A stretch of DNA of 64,000 nucleotides from Adiantum capillus-veneris (taxonomy: Eukaryota; Streptophyta; Polypodiopsida; Polypodiales; Pteridaceae), in contig CM043952.1 in assembly GCA_014529385.2 (NCBI GenBank), positions 62,491,119 to 62,555,118 of the forward strand, written 5' to 3'. Below the pieces are notes generated by a model that was not told where the DNA came from, did not search any database, and saw only the letters and a program-made list of their open reading frames with translations. Below are positions 34,560 through 48,022 of the stretch, piece after piece (position 1 is the stretch's first letter; each line of letters begins with the position of its first letter). The position numbers and the translations under genes are program-made.

Positions 34560-36265
34560 TGAAAAATTTGTTAACATGTCCACATGATTCTTGCTTGTGT
34601 GCACCTTTCCAAGGTTTAGTTGTCTTTCTTCCAAAAGAGTATGTATTAAGTGATATCTCACCTCTATATGCATTATCCTTGAGTGAAAGGTTGAATTCTT
34701 TGCAAGATGAATGGCCTTTGGTTGTCGCTATACAAGACACGATTGTCTTGTTTGTATCCAAGCTCCTCCAAGAATCTCTAGAGCCACAAAATCTCTTTAC
34801 TGGCATCTGTTAGAGCTACATATTCCGCTTACGTGGTAGAAAGTGAGACCACTTTCTGCAACTTTGAATTCCAACTCACTATTGTGTCTCCAACCATGAA
34901 GACGTATTCAATAGTGCTCCTTTGAGTGTCTGTGTCACCTGCCATATCTGCATCAATATACCCTTGCAAGAAAATATCAGTGCCTCCAAAACAAAAATCA
35001 TTCGTCTCATTGTCCCTTTAAGATACCTAAGTATCCACTTCACATGTTGCCAATGCTCTTTACCTGGATTGTCCATGAATCTACTCACAACTCCCACTAC
35101 ATGTGCAATATCTAGCCTTGTCCAGACCATAGCATACATTAGAGAACCTGCCGCTGCAACATATGGAGCTTTAGACATGTACAGTATCTCCTCTTATGTC
35201 TTTGGACACATATCCTTGGTTAGTTTAAAGTGACTAACCAAAGGTGTATAAACCAATTTTGCATGTTGCATCGCAAACATTTCTAGTACCTTCTTGATAT
35301 AATTCTTGAGATAGCTTTAGTGTCTTCTTCTCCCTGTCCCTTGATATCTTCATACCAAGTATCCACTTTGAAGCACCTAAATCTTTCATTGCAAAAGAAT
35401 TAGACAACTCTTCTTTTAGGTCTTTGATATCTTGCATTTTAGCACTTGCAATTAGCATTTCATCAACATACAACATTAGGATGATGAACTTCCCATCTCC
35501 CAAATTCTTTGTGTATACATAGTGCTGTGAGTTGCATCTTCTGAATCCATGGACCATGATCCATCATCCACCAGTCAAACTTTAAATACCATTGTCTTTT
35601 GCTTGCTTTAGAGCATACTAGATCTTTAACCTATAAACCATTTTCTCTTTGCCCTTTTCTTTATACCCTTTTGGTGCAAGCATGTAAATCTTCTCCTCCA
35701 AGTTTCCATGAGGGAATGTCGTATTAACATACATTTTCTTGAGATTCAAGTTATTAGCAACCACAAGGCTTAAGACAAGATTAATGGAATTCATTTTTAC
35801 AATAGGAGAAAATATTTCATTGAAGTCATTACCTTTATTTTGAGAAAACCCATTTACCACAAGCCTTGACATGTACCTCTTCTTTCCGCCTTCTTCTTCC
35901 TTCAACTTGTACATCCATTTGTTTTGCAGTGCCCGATTAATCTTAGGCAAAGCAACCAACTATTGGTTGTCATGTAATAAGTCCATCTCCACTTGCATGC
36001 TCTTCGTCCATTCTTCTTTGGATTCATGTTGCATGGCTTCTTCGTATGACTCTGGCTCTCTAGAATCTGAGACCAAGAGATGATTGAAGGAAGGAACGAA
36101 CCTTTCTAGAGGTCTACTTGCTCTTGTAGATCTTTGGGACATAGATTGAGGTTCCTCATTTGGTTGACATTGTTGCAAGTTGTCACCACTTGCACTCCTT
36201 GAGTCTTCACCGTCCTCAAGCCCCATGCACTCATCACATGTACCTTTTGTCTGTTTTCTTTCCAA
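34560..36265 (-). pseudogene. Copia-2 reverse transcriptase and RNase H region
   Basis: Several short frames together cover the RVT_2 reverse transcriptase and RNase H in copia order. They include the linker STRASRPLERFVPS, NKWMYKLKEEEGGKKRYMSR, the active-site region LMLYVDEMLIAS (second catalytic aspartate changed to Glu), WILGMKISRD, TRLDIAHVVGVVSRFMDN, and RNase H remnants in 34560-34880. Many stops and frameshifts separate them. The element cannot make an active polymerase. Confidence 0.82.
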
Positions 36266-36336
36266 GTATTCTTTGTATATATTTTGTTCATTGAAATTAC
36301 ATCCCTACTCCTAAATATTTTACCACCTTCAGGATT

Positions 36337-37600
36337 TCATAGGGGATACCCATAGTCCGCTTCTCCATAGCCAATGAAGAAACACTTTTTGGACTTTGCA
36401 TCTAGCTTTGACCTTAGCCTTCTATCTATGTTCATAAAAACCTCACATCCAAACACTTTGAGAAATTCATAATTCACTGCTTTACTTGTCCATGCCTCTT
36501 GTGGAACTCCTCCATGCAATGGCGTTGGGGATAATTGGTTGATCAAGTACATAGATGTACTTATTGCTTCCACCTAAAGCTCAAGTGGCAGGTCTACATG
36601 TAGCCACATGCTTCGTGCTTGCTCCATGATTGTCCTGTTCATCCTTTTCAAAACTCCGTTTTGAGGAGGTGTCCTTGGGGTCGTCCTTTGCCTTTGAATT
36701 CCATTACTAACACAAAAGCTTTCAAAAGCTTGGCTGCAATATTCGCCTCCATTGTTGAATCTGAGGCATTTAAGATTAGTACCTGCTTTGTTCTCAACAA
36801 AGGCTTTCCACCTTTGAAGTATGGAAAACACATCGAATTTCTTCTTCATTGCATAAAGCCATGTTTTTCTTATTGCATCATCTATGAAAGCTACATAGTA
36901 CAATGAACCACCAAGGGATGGTTTACTCGCTGGACCCTATACATCAGAATGAACCAATTTAAGTTTTTTATGTTTTCTTTCATTTCCTACTTTTAGGAAT
37001 TTTACCCTCTTTTGTTTGCCGTAAACACAATCCTCAAAGAACACTAAATCTACTTCTTTCAAACCTGGTAGAATCTTTTTCAATTGAAAGATTTACATTC
37101 CTTTGGTACTCATATGCCCAAGCCGATAGTGCCACACCACACCATCGACTTTTGTAGCTGTTGTTGCATAAGTTGAAGATTGCACGTTGACCGTACACAA
37201 GTATAGTGTACCAACTTTTTCTCCTTTTGCAACCACCAAAGATTTTTTTGAGATCTTTTCAACGTCTGTTTCCAAATGCAATGTTGTGACCTTCATCATC
37301 CAGATGACCTATAAAGATCAAGTTTTTGTGAAGAGAGGGAACATGCCTAACATCTTCAAGCTTCTATTCATTTCCATTTGCAATTTTGACACAAATTGTA
37401 CCTTTCTTGACAATTTCACAAGCTTCATCATCTCCCAAGTATACATACCCAAAATTACCTTTGGTATAATCTTGGAAATGCTGCTTATGTGATGTCGCAT
37501 GGAATGAAGCTCTGGAGTCGACTATCCAAGAGTTGAGCACATTATCTAGTGAAATAATTAGAGCGTCTTGATTTACTTTACCTGCCACATTGGCCTCCAA
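36337..37600 (-). pseudogene. Copia-2 protease and integrase region
   Basis: The protease remnant has WIVDSRASFHAT at about residues 27-38 of the frame starting at 37600; the glycine of DSGAS is replaced by arginine. The pre-integrase block WHYRLGHMSTKGM follows at ~37093. The integrase core is at 36574-36903 (YVAFIDDAIRKTWLY, FNNGGEY for the usual SDNGGEY, PPQNGVLKRMN), and the C-terminal block VFGCEVFMNI lies in 36337-36573. Catalytic residues in both enzymes are damaged. Confidence 0.82.
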
Positions 37601-37629
37601 TGTTGGCTTGTCATCTTGAGACTCCGACT

Positions 37630-37983
37630 TCTATCTGCCATTTTTAGATTGAACAATCGCTTCATGAGAAATACCTCATTGGATGCGATGGTTTCTCATA
37701 GAGGCTGTCAAGCGACTTTATCAAGTCCTCCGTGGTCTTCATCTCCAAAATGTTGAAGGCCACCATTGAAGCCAAAGCATAGTCGGATCGTTCCTAATGC
37801 CTTTCGATCAAGGACAATCCACGCTTCATTTACCATCATTGCGGGCTCCTTTGCAAGACCACCTAGTGGCACATAAAGAATGTTTTGGTAGAGGTAGTCT
37901 TCAATGTGCATCTTTCAATGTTGGTAGTTTTTGCCGTTGAACTTTTCGATCTCGAGCTTACCTTTATCTGCTATTACTCCCAT
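37630..37983 (-). pseudogene. Copia-2 gag remnant
   Basis: The ATG at 37981-37983 opens the same gag start as copia-1 (shared EKFNGKNYQH), but a TGA follows within ~30 codons. The downstream part (IEDYLYQ, LGGLAKEPAMM) survives to about 37630. There the sequence jumps into the protease linker, skipping the ~430 bp that in copia-1 hold the gag C-terminus and zinc knuckle. Confidence 0.8.
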
Positions 37984-38040
37984 TGAATTCAAGGAATCCT
38001 TTCCTTGAGATATTTTAGCTACGAGAAACCCGATACCAGT

Positions 38041-38116
38041 TGTTAGGAATAAAGGCGTAGCTTAGTAGTCCACTAGAGTGTTTTACTCAAAATGGAGAGG
38101 TATACTTTTCACACAC

Positions 38117-38155
<39 letters not shown>

Positions 38156-38384
38156 AGAAGAAGAAGAAGGAAGAAGAAGAAAAGTGTTTTACCATCATAG
38201 GAAACTATCCCAAGAGACCTTAAAGATCTATCCGACGAGGCGAGTTGAACTCACGACCTGTTATTCAAGAGGGAAATGACATAACCAATCTACCACATTT
38301 GGGTGATAGAAAGGTTATACCATTTTCCTATTATTATTAGTACACACACACACACACACACAAGAAGAAGAATATTTTAACGAC

Positions 38385-38437
<53 letters not shown>

Positions 38438-39086
38438 ATGATATACATGGTTCACCCAATGTGGGCTACGTCCATGGGAAAGCAGTCACTTAATGGCTTT
38501 TGCACTTCAAATTAGAAGTAGGTTACAAAGGGATTAACAACCCTTTATGGAACTCCCACCTTGTTTCACTCTTACCACCACTTCACACTTCACCATCTCA
38601 CACATCCTTCAATGAACCTTCATTGATTTTTTTGTGTGTAGAAGAGGCCTCCTTTTATAGCCCAAAAGGGTTGCCCTCTCTCATGAGAGACACCCATGTG
38701 TGTAGTCGACCTTGTGTAGATAAGTTTATCTTGTACCCTCCCATGTGCCCATGTTAGGTAGACAAGTCCGCCTAAAATTTGTCCACGCGTCCATGTGTAG
38801 CTGTAGCCAAGTCCGCGTGAAACTCGTCCGCTGGCCAAACACTTCTAGCCATCGTGAATTGACTACCAGCCAACCAACCGGCCGTTTTTTGGTTACTCTC
38901 CGGCCACCATAATATTTTGACGAACTAGCTCTTGTGCAAAGCTCTCGACCGGGTGTGAATTTTTGGTTTTCGGACGAGTGATTTTTTTTCTCACACACGA
39001 TGGCTTCTCCTCATAACGGGGACCTTACAAATGTGCATTTTGAGACTAAAAAATTAGAAGGGGTGAATCAAGATCCATACTTAACA
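38041..39086 (-). repeat. 5' LTR of copia-2 with internal insertion
   Basis: 1046 bp, tgttagg...cttaaca. It is longer than the copia-1 LTR because ~240 bp of GA, GAA and CA repeats and a tRNA-like element sit between (GA)n at 38118-38151 and (GA)n at 38389-38436. Confidence 0.87.
38165..38340 (-). mobile_element. tRNA-derived SINE-like insertion in the copia-2 LTR
   Basis: The minus strand shows an A-box-like tggtagattggtta (38282-38295) and a B-box-like gtgagttcaactcgcc (38240-38254) at tRNA spacing, followed by a body without frames. It is absent from the copia-1 and left copia-2 LTRs, so it arrived later. Flanking GAA/CA microsatellites hide the exact ends. Confidence 0.55.
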
Positions 39087-39392
39087 AATTGATCCAAGAG
39101 CCTTGAGACTCAAGGCCCAATGCTTCTGGTACCCATCCCTGTAATTCTTGATGGAGCAAACTTATTGGATATGGCATGCATGTTTTGGCGTTGCCAAAGG
39201 TACAATCCTCCTCCTCCTCAAGCATATGGATAACTCATCTTGATGACTCCTAATTTGAAAAGAATGCACGGTTCTTCTTTTAGGAATCCAATGAACATAG
39301 ACAATAACTAAGGAGTCAATCTTCTGAATGTTTGAATTGGAGTTCATGTGCAACCCTTCATGCATGAGTGTGTATATATCCTACAAACTACT
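39087..39392. other. Short spacer, nothing recognised
   Basis: About 300 bp between copia-2 and the TRIM-like element with no domain or repeat identified. Confidence 0.4.
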
Positions 39393-39912
39393 TGAAGGTA
39401 CATGGGGGCAAAAAATTTCCAAGAGGTCACCCTTCTCGAATCCTATTCTTGTGCATACGTGCTCAACACTGATGTTCCACAAATTGGTTTAGCCATCTAG
39501 ACCCCAAAACTAGGTGTTAGAGACCTCAATCTAGCCATTTTATGCCTCTCGTACCCGGGCACCACTGACAGTTCACAAGTTGGGCTTACCCCAACAACCA
39601 TCCCCTGAAGCCAAACTTGGGACTTCTTCCTTATCCTTCTTAGTACCAACATGGTCTGCTTTCTTTGGCTTAGAGGTTGGACTTTAGACCATGGCTCTGA
39701 TACCAACTAAAGGTACATGGGGGCAATAACTTCCTGAGAGGTTACTCATCTCAATCCTATTCCTATGCATACACACTTAACTGTGATATTCCGCAAATTG
39801 GTCTAGCTACCCACACCCCAAGACCTTAAGGTGTTAGGCACCTCCGAGCTAGCCAATTTACACAAGCCTTATAGCAAGGCACAACTGATACAAGTTGGGC
39901 TTACCTCAACCA
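39393..39912 (-). mobile_element. TRIM-like miniature LTR retrotransposon
   Basis: Two direct repeats of 204 bp (39393-39596) and 205 bp (39708-39912) flank only ~111 bp. On the minus strand the inner sequence begins, just after the right repeat, with ttggtatcagagcc (39693-39706), a perfect initiator tRNA-Met primer site. It ends beside the left repeat with purine-rich aggggatggt (39597-39606). The left repeat has TG...CA ends on the minus strand. The flanks share tact (39389-39392 and 39913-39916). No coding capacity. This is the architecture of terminal-repeat retrotransposons in miniature; the repeats have diverged substantially, so the copy is old. Confidence 0.78.
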
Positions 39913-40227
39913 TACTAACATCTACTAGCATTCATTGGCACGGTGTAACAACTAAAGCCACGATTGTATTCTATGTACCTTGCACTTTATAAGAAGAGCC
40001 TAGAGTATGTAACCAAGTTATTGATGCAAGAATTTTTTTAAATATGACACGAGATTAGATTGAAACGAAATGAGATTAACAATGAGCATATCTTTCATAC
40101 CTTGATGAAAACTTAGTAGAGCTTCCCTATGAGGTCATTGCCCTGTAATTAGGATGCGTAAACAATGAACACGGAGAAATAGAGAGAGGGAAGAGAGTCC
40201 TAGAGGATTATTACAAGCAACCAAGAA

Positions 40228-40259
40228 TAAAGAGAGTAGCATTGAAGAGAGGGACGTTC

Positions 40260-40330
<71 letters not shown>

Positions 40331-40350
40331 CATTGAAGAGAGGGACGTTC

Positions 40351-40424
<74 letters not shown>
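40228..40424. repeat. Duplicated compound microsatellite (GT)n(GA)n
   Basis: The unit gagtagcattgaagagag plus (GT)n(GA)n occurs twice in tandem (GT at about 40262-40295 and 40353-40384; GA at about 40296-40327 and 40385-40422). Confidence 0.93.
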
Positions 40425-40425
<1 letters not shown>

Positions 40426-40744
40426 ATTTTGTTGAGTACTGACCAAAGGTCTATATTAGCTAGCCTTAACAAGGTAAGAAGACTGCAATTTGCTCACACA
40501 ACATGCACCCATGCCATCGTGCGAAACGAGCAGCCTTAGGCGCAGTTCGATTATGCAAATGATGGCTTTCGAATGAGAACTGAATTTTGATATAGGAATC
40601 GCCTCTATTTGGATAACCTTGGAAAACCATCCACACTATATCATATGGGCTGCTTCAAACAAGATCTACAACAAGGGAGATTCAAGGCCATCCGATGCAC
40701 ATTTGTAAATTTGAGAAAATTTATAAATTAAGTGTGAAAAGCAA

Positions 40745-40840
40745 ATTTGGGTGGGCTTGAAAACTTGGGGTGGTTCACGCACCACATTTTGTACCCACGA
40801 TCCCCTCGTAGTAAGCCATGTGCTCTAACCACTATGCCCA
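40745..40840 (-). repeat. Possible tRNA-derived repeat
   Basis: The minus strand shows tagtggttagagca (40821-40834, A-box-like) and a weak B-box-like cgtgggtacaa near 40789-40799. No A tail or target duplication was found. Confidence 0.3.
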
Positions 40841-41329
40841 TATACTTTCATTGAGATATAGGGGATTTGTGTATGTCTTATTGTAAATGTGGGTGGGTTT
40901 GCAGATTCGGGCTAAATCCGTGCTGCTGGATTCGACACGGCTAACGATCGACAATCGACGCACCCCCATTTTTAACCTCCACCATTGATTGTGATATGGT
41001 GTTGAGCTTGAAAAACAGATATGCATTATTAAAACATCATGCTTGCGTGGACTAAATCTTATTTAGAATAATAATCCACAAACCCATACGTAGGTCTCCC
41101 TTTAGTCCTATTTATGTTCTTGCCTGTTTCTTCCCTGCCTCTCTTTTGCATGTGCTTTCTATTTGCTTCGCGATCTCTGCTTTCCGCAAGCGTCCTCGCC
41201 ATAGCCCCGTTCTCCTGCACCGCATTGTTGTTTACATGCACTTCTAACTCCGACACAGGCTTCATTCTGACACGCACATTTGCACATCCACGAGAGAATA
41301 GAGGAGCGGACTTCTGAATTTGCAACAAT

Positions 41330-43264
41330 GGGTTCCGGACTTCTCTGCTTTTGGCCGCTCCTCGCCCTCGTCAACCTCAACCCATAAAGAGTGAAGCATT
41401 TCCGTGTGCTCCGCAGGCGCGCTTCTTCTCATCAAGTATGTTATGCTCTGTTTTTCTCGGAAACTTGTGCATGTTAGGCCAAAATCCTGTTTTGAACCGC
41501 TATTTCTAGTGAGGCTGTGCCAGTCGTGAAACATACCTGGCCGTGCATTATGGCTAGAACTGCTTTTTAAGAGTAGTATCGTGGTTTCAGTGTTGTCTAT
41601 TATACTATTTTCTGTAGACTGGCTTTTAAGCCTCTTGGTAATTACTCTGGCTTGATCTGCTTTTTATGAGTGTTGCATTATGGGTCCAGTTATCCATCAT
41701 TTTGTTCTTTGCCTGATTTTTGTAAAATGGCTTTGATAATTTTGAGTCCGGGGGACTATAAGAACGGTCCGGAGGCCTGTGTATGCGTGAGTTGTTTGTT
41801 GAGTATAGAAGGCTTACACTTATGTACTTGCAGCTCACAACGTGTCCTTCTTGTGCTTGCTTCTTTTTGAAACGATTGTGGTGATCCTTCTGAGTTGAAA
41901 TTTGTGACAAGGATCGTAGATCTCTGCACAATGGGTGGGTTGGTATCTTAGTCTTTCACTTATATATTCTTTTGGAGTGCGTTTGTTGAGATTTTCTGTC
42001 TGCCTCTCTAGTGCGTGGACATGAATTTGGGTGAATGCCTTGGGATGCGTTTCATATACAAGAGAATTGAAGTTTGTTAGTTGAAGTTTGTCATTATATG
42101 TGCGAGTGATCCTTCTTGGTCAAAATCCTTGACAAGGATCGTAGATCTAAGCACAATGGGTGGGTTCGTATCTTAGTCTTTTACTTATTTGTTCTTTTGG
42201 AGTGCTTTCAATGAGATTTTCTGTCTGCCTCTCTAGTGCATGGACATGAATTTGGGTGAATGCCTTGATGCGTTACACATGTACATGATAATTGAAGTTT
42301 GTTAAGGCTCAAAGAAAGGTTCTAGCTCTACACAGTAATGACTAGATTAAAACATTCTTCAACCAAAATAGAGCCATGTTGTTACCTAAAAGTTACATTA
42401 AGGGTCACAAAGGCCACAATGTCGTTAATCTACCACTGGAAAAGTAAGTTAAAGTATCCACTAGTATTCCAGAAATTTAACATATCGAGCTAGTTCCTTG
42501 CATAACTTGGTTGATTCTGACAGCATCAGGGATAGGGATTCAAGGTTTCTTTGCTTTTGTAAAGAATGTGTCAAATTTTAGGGTTTATGCTGGCATTAGG
42601 TTATGCAAGAGGGTTTGACAACATGTAAGGATTTATGTGTGCCCAAATTTGTGGCTTAATTGGACAAAGGAACATGAATTTTAGCTAGAAAATTGTTAGT
42701 ATTGTCTGATTTTTTTCTTTCTTTGGGAAGGATGATGACATTTCCTGATTGTTTTGCTCATACACTGGTGGTGCATCTAGGGTTATATACATTTTATCTT
42801 CTAAACATGGCTAGAAATCTTGAACTTTGATTTTTGACCTACTTACACATTGGAGTTTGTTGGCTTGTAACAGATACCAAAATTTTGCAGGCACAAGGAA
42901 ATATTATGTTTGCCTTTGGTCAGAGTGGTAACCGGTCTTACAACTCCGTGCACAAGTCTTTTTCAAATCAAAAGCCTGTGAAGCAGCATATGGCTGCTGA
43001 CAGAAGATGTTATATTTTGGGATCGGTCACCAGAGCAAGCACCATCAAGGCAACCACGCTGTTTAGATATAAATACCACGATGTTTTTTTATCAACACTT
43101 GGTGATCACTACAGTGAACATTCGTACCAACATTTCTGGTATGGCCGCTTGCCCTGCTTCTAACAGCTAAGGGCGTTCTGCACCTCCTTGGTGCGTCTAG
43201 TGTTAGTCTTTAGCATTTTGGTGGCATAAATAATCAGCTAAGCAAGTAGGAGACATTGAGAGTC
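41330..43264 (+). other. Probable promoter, 5' UTR and leader intron of the kelch gene
   Basis: A plausible upstream exon ends near 41436 at a GTATGTT donor (catcaa|gtatgtt), and a good acceptor (aattttgcag) lies just before 42891. If used, the leader exon runs from about 42891 into the coding start. No long frame is conserved here. This is a model from splice signals alone. Confidence 0.35.
41878..42310. repeat. ~225-bp tandem duplication upstream of the kelch gene
   Basis: Two diverged copies share gacaaggatcgtagatct, tctgtctgcctctctagtgc and gacatgaatttgggtgaatg (first copy about 41878-42082, second about 42104-42310). It probably lies in a 5' UTR intron of the gene starting at 43265. Confidence 0.85.
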
Positions 43265-44914
<1,650 letters not shown>

Positions 44915-45240
44915 TCAAATAAGTAAAGTGTCTTGCTGTACTCAGAGTTGTGCAAACTTTGAGTATATGGACACACGTCTACAGAGATTTAGCTTTGAAA
45001 GCCTTGTATCTGCAGTGTACATTGTTTTCAATTGAACTTGTTTTATCATGTCTTTTGTAGGTGCCTGTATTTTGTCATTTTGGGCGTTCTTCTACAATGG
45101 CCGTCACTCGTGGTAGGTACACTTGATTATTTGATACATGGAGGTACAAGTCCTCAAGTGGTCAAGAATGGCTCATTCAGCTCTTTGTTTTTATGTCATT
45201 TTGGGGTTGACTGTTAGCTTGTAATATGAGAAAATTCTGT
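44915..45240 (+). other. Probable 3' UTR of the kelch gene
   Basis: AT-rich sequence after the TGA with a possible alternative acceptor (ttttgtag, 45051-45060). No polyadenylation site can be fixed. Confidence 0.35.
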
Positions 45241-46834
45241 ATATATTTCCCTTGGTAATTGAAAAAGGGTGCTTGTTCTTTACCAAGAGCATTCTTTGCA
45301 ATTGCCTTTTTTGAGATTTCTTAGTGAATAAGTCAATGGGGGGGCATGTGACAGCCCGACTCTGGAATTGCTGTGCAACTTGTATGTGTGTGGGTGTGTA
45401 CATATGTGCCTAAAAACAGCCCTAGCGTTTATACACGAGGTGGCCACAGGTTTTTGAAGTGGCTCTTGTAGTGATTTAGTGTGAAGCACAAAGGCTATGC
45501 AGGAGTTGTGGCACTTGTCTTGTGCCCTTCTCTGTTTTTTGACATTTTGGGTCCATGGTGTGGCACAAGAAAATGGTGATGTTCCTTTTAGCCTTGAGCA
45601 TACCTAACCACTGGACAGTGCTTCGATATGCTAATTATCCAAGCCTCTTGTGCGAGGGCTTGTTTGTAGAAGAGTGCATGGAGATGAGTTGAAATTCTTG
45701 AAATCTTCAAGGGATATCTTGGATTGTAGACATCAAGTGACACCTTGCTTGACGTGCTAAATGTGCTTAGAAAGGGCCTAGCCAGTTGGCCTAACCAAGA
45801 CCGCACCTATGGATTATCACAACTGCGTCACTTTAGAAACGGGTCTCATTTGTAGTGTTCGTATTCTGAATTTTATTTTGCAGTCTGTTTAGCTTCTCCA
45901 ATTTATCCTCTTACTGGTGTGTTGACAACGATGATGCAAGCCATGATTGCCATGTGGCTGAATGATGCATGATATCTATACACTTGTATGGGCAACCTCG
46001 CGAGGCTAAGTAAACCTTAATTCTCAAATGCTGATTGGCACTAATTACTCCGCTGCCGAGGCGAATACCTCTAGGTTTGTCCTTCTGGACTTAAATGCTG
46101 CCATGAAGCCAAGACTGGCTCTTGGAGACTCATTGATACACCTTTGTGTAGGCTTTTAAACAAAGTGTATTGTGTAACAATGTGGTTCTTGAACTAAGGA
46201 GCTTATGGTATCACAAACTAAGACTGTGGGCTTTTAACAAGGCCGATTAGTTCGGCATCCTTAGTGCAGCCTATTGTGTAACATTGTGGCACTTGAATCA
46301 AGGAACTTATGGTACCAATCTATAAGCATGATAGCACTGACATCAATAGCCAGTGGTTGCTTGATGTGTGCTCAACTTGTACCAAGCTGAGGTTGATAGT
46401 GATGCCAATTGTATGTGCCTCCTTGTTTGATTTTGGCATTTTGTGGGAATGTGTCAATGCAAGGGACTTGTTGTGCGTTGTGTGCGAGCCATGAAGGTTG
46501 CAAGCACACAATTGTGGTCTCGGTTATATTGACTATGTAACAGACCCAATGCGTGGATCCTATTTGAGAAAGGTAATGTTACACCCCCACCCCCCCCCCC
46601 CCCCCCCCCCTCCGGACAAGCTATATGTTAACAAGAGATGTACTAATTCATTCTCTCAATAGATTCTTGAATTGTGTAAGTAATATATATTTTTTCTTTT
46701 TTGTGAATAATGAAATTGATTCGTGGGTATTAGCTCAAACAAATAGCAATGATGCGTCACTCAGCTCCTTGTCATCGTATCGAGTGATCCTCACATTGCG
46801 AAGAAGTCGAACTCCGTCCTCTCAACTATCTCGT

Positions 46835-46892
<58 letters not shown>

Positions 46893-47394
46893 GTCACACT
46901 CCCATAGCCACAAACACAAGATGGAAAAAGTGCACTGCACATATGAGTGAGTTTTAGGTTTACAATGGCTTATCTATGGGTCCATCCTTTTCACACATGG
47001 ATGTCCACAGTTGGTAGGTTAAAACATATAAACCTGATCTGGTGAAGTTTATGGTGCATCTCGCATTGGCGATCACTCAAATCACTAACTATATACCTAT
47101 GGGACAAGCCCATGACTAAATATAATAAATATAATAAGGGCACCGTCCCAAGTTAACATGTTTTGCTTCTTGATATATATTTTGCCCTTGGAATCTATGG
47201 GTGTGCCAATTGGGACAGATACCTAGGATGGTAAGCAAGAATGTAGAACATATGTGAACTTGATCAATCCACTATGTTTGGACCTAGAAGCATTTAAACA
47301 TCTTGATGAAAGTAGCGGCCCATGGACGTGCTCACATATAAGAAGTTAAACACTACAAGACTACGCTTGTCCTCTGGAATGTCGTAATTTGTAG
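45241..47394. other. Intergenic DNA with short repeats
   Basis: No gene recognised. Contains a diverged direct repeat (gtgtaaca(a/t)tgtgg... near 46172 and 46276), a 21-base C run (46590-46610) and (CT)n at 46839-46889. Confidence 0.45.
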
Positions 47395-47399
47395 CTATA

Positions 47400-48022
47400 T
47401 TGGAGCGCGATTACTCGAGGAAAGTATGGGTTTACTTTCTCAAGCACAAGGATGAAGCGTTTAGTGTTTTCAAAACGTTTGTGACACTTGTGGGAATCAG
47501 AGTGGCAAGAAGCTTAAATGCGTACGCACTGACAATGGTGGAGAGTATGTTTCAAAGGCCTTTCAGGACTTTTGTGAGTCAAAAGGTATCAAACGTGAAC
47601 TTACTGCTTCTTACAATCCTCCTCAAAATGGTGTTGCTGAGAGGATGAATAGGACCATACAAGAGAAGGTCAGAAGTATGTTGTCTAATGCACAACTGCC
47701 AAATGGGTTTTGGGCTGAAGCTGTATCAACAGCTGTTCATCTTGTAAATAGATCTCCTAGCAAGGTTTTGCAGAAGGATTCAGTGCCAGAGATGGTATGG
47801 TCAGGCAAAATGCCCTCATACAAGCATCTCAGAGTCCTTGGCTGTGAGGCATATACTCACGTTCCAAAGGAATTTAGGAACAAACTTGAGCCAAAGAGTA
47901 GAAAGTGCATCTTCCTAGGCTATGGTAATTCTGGTGAGATGGGGTACAGACTTTGGGATCCCGAATCCAGAAAGGTTGTCCATAGCAATGATGTTCACTT
48001 TAATGAATCCAAATATCATTAG
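47400..48022 (+). pseudogene. Copia-3 integrase core and C-terminal domain
   Basis: Blocks in order are DYSRKVWVYFLKHKDEAF, TDNGGEYVSKAF (in a shifted frame near 47530), PPQNGVAERMNRTIQEK (47620-47670), then VHLVNRSPSK, VLGCEAYTHVPKEF and MGYRLWDPESRKV. Two frameshifts split it; the catalytic Asp and Glu are visible but in different frames. The first catalytic aspartate region is at the truncated left edge. Confidence 0.82.

Larger units (their letters stand above)
33893..39086 (-). mobile_element. Copia-2: decayed second copy of the copia-1 family
   Basis: A minus-strand Ty1/copia with right LTR 38041-39086 and left LTR 33893-~34554. The flanks cattg (33888-33892) and aattg (39087-39091) look like a target duplication with one change. 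The domain order is as in copia-1, with extensive sequence similarity. Internal deletions remove the gag zinc knuckle region and the junction of RNase H, polypurine tract and 3' LTR. The primer site is shortened to cgatacca (38031-38038). It is clearly older than copia-1. Confidence 0.9.

Noticed and set aside
43256-43264. Start of the kelch protein at 43256
   Set aside because: The codon there is TTG; the first in-frame ATG is at 43265.
46172-46315. Another LTR pair near 46.2 kb
   Set aside because: The two similar stretches are ~50 bp, diverged, and lack a primer site, purine tract or TG...CA ends.
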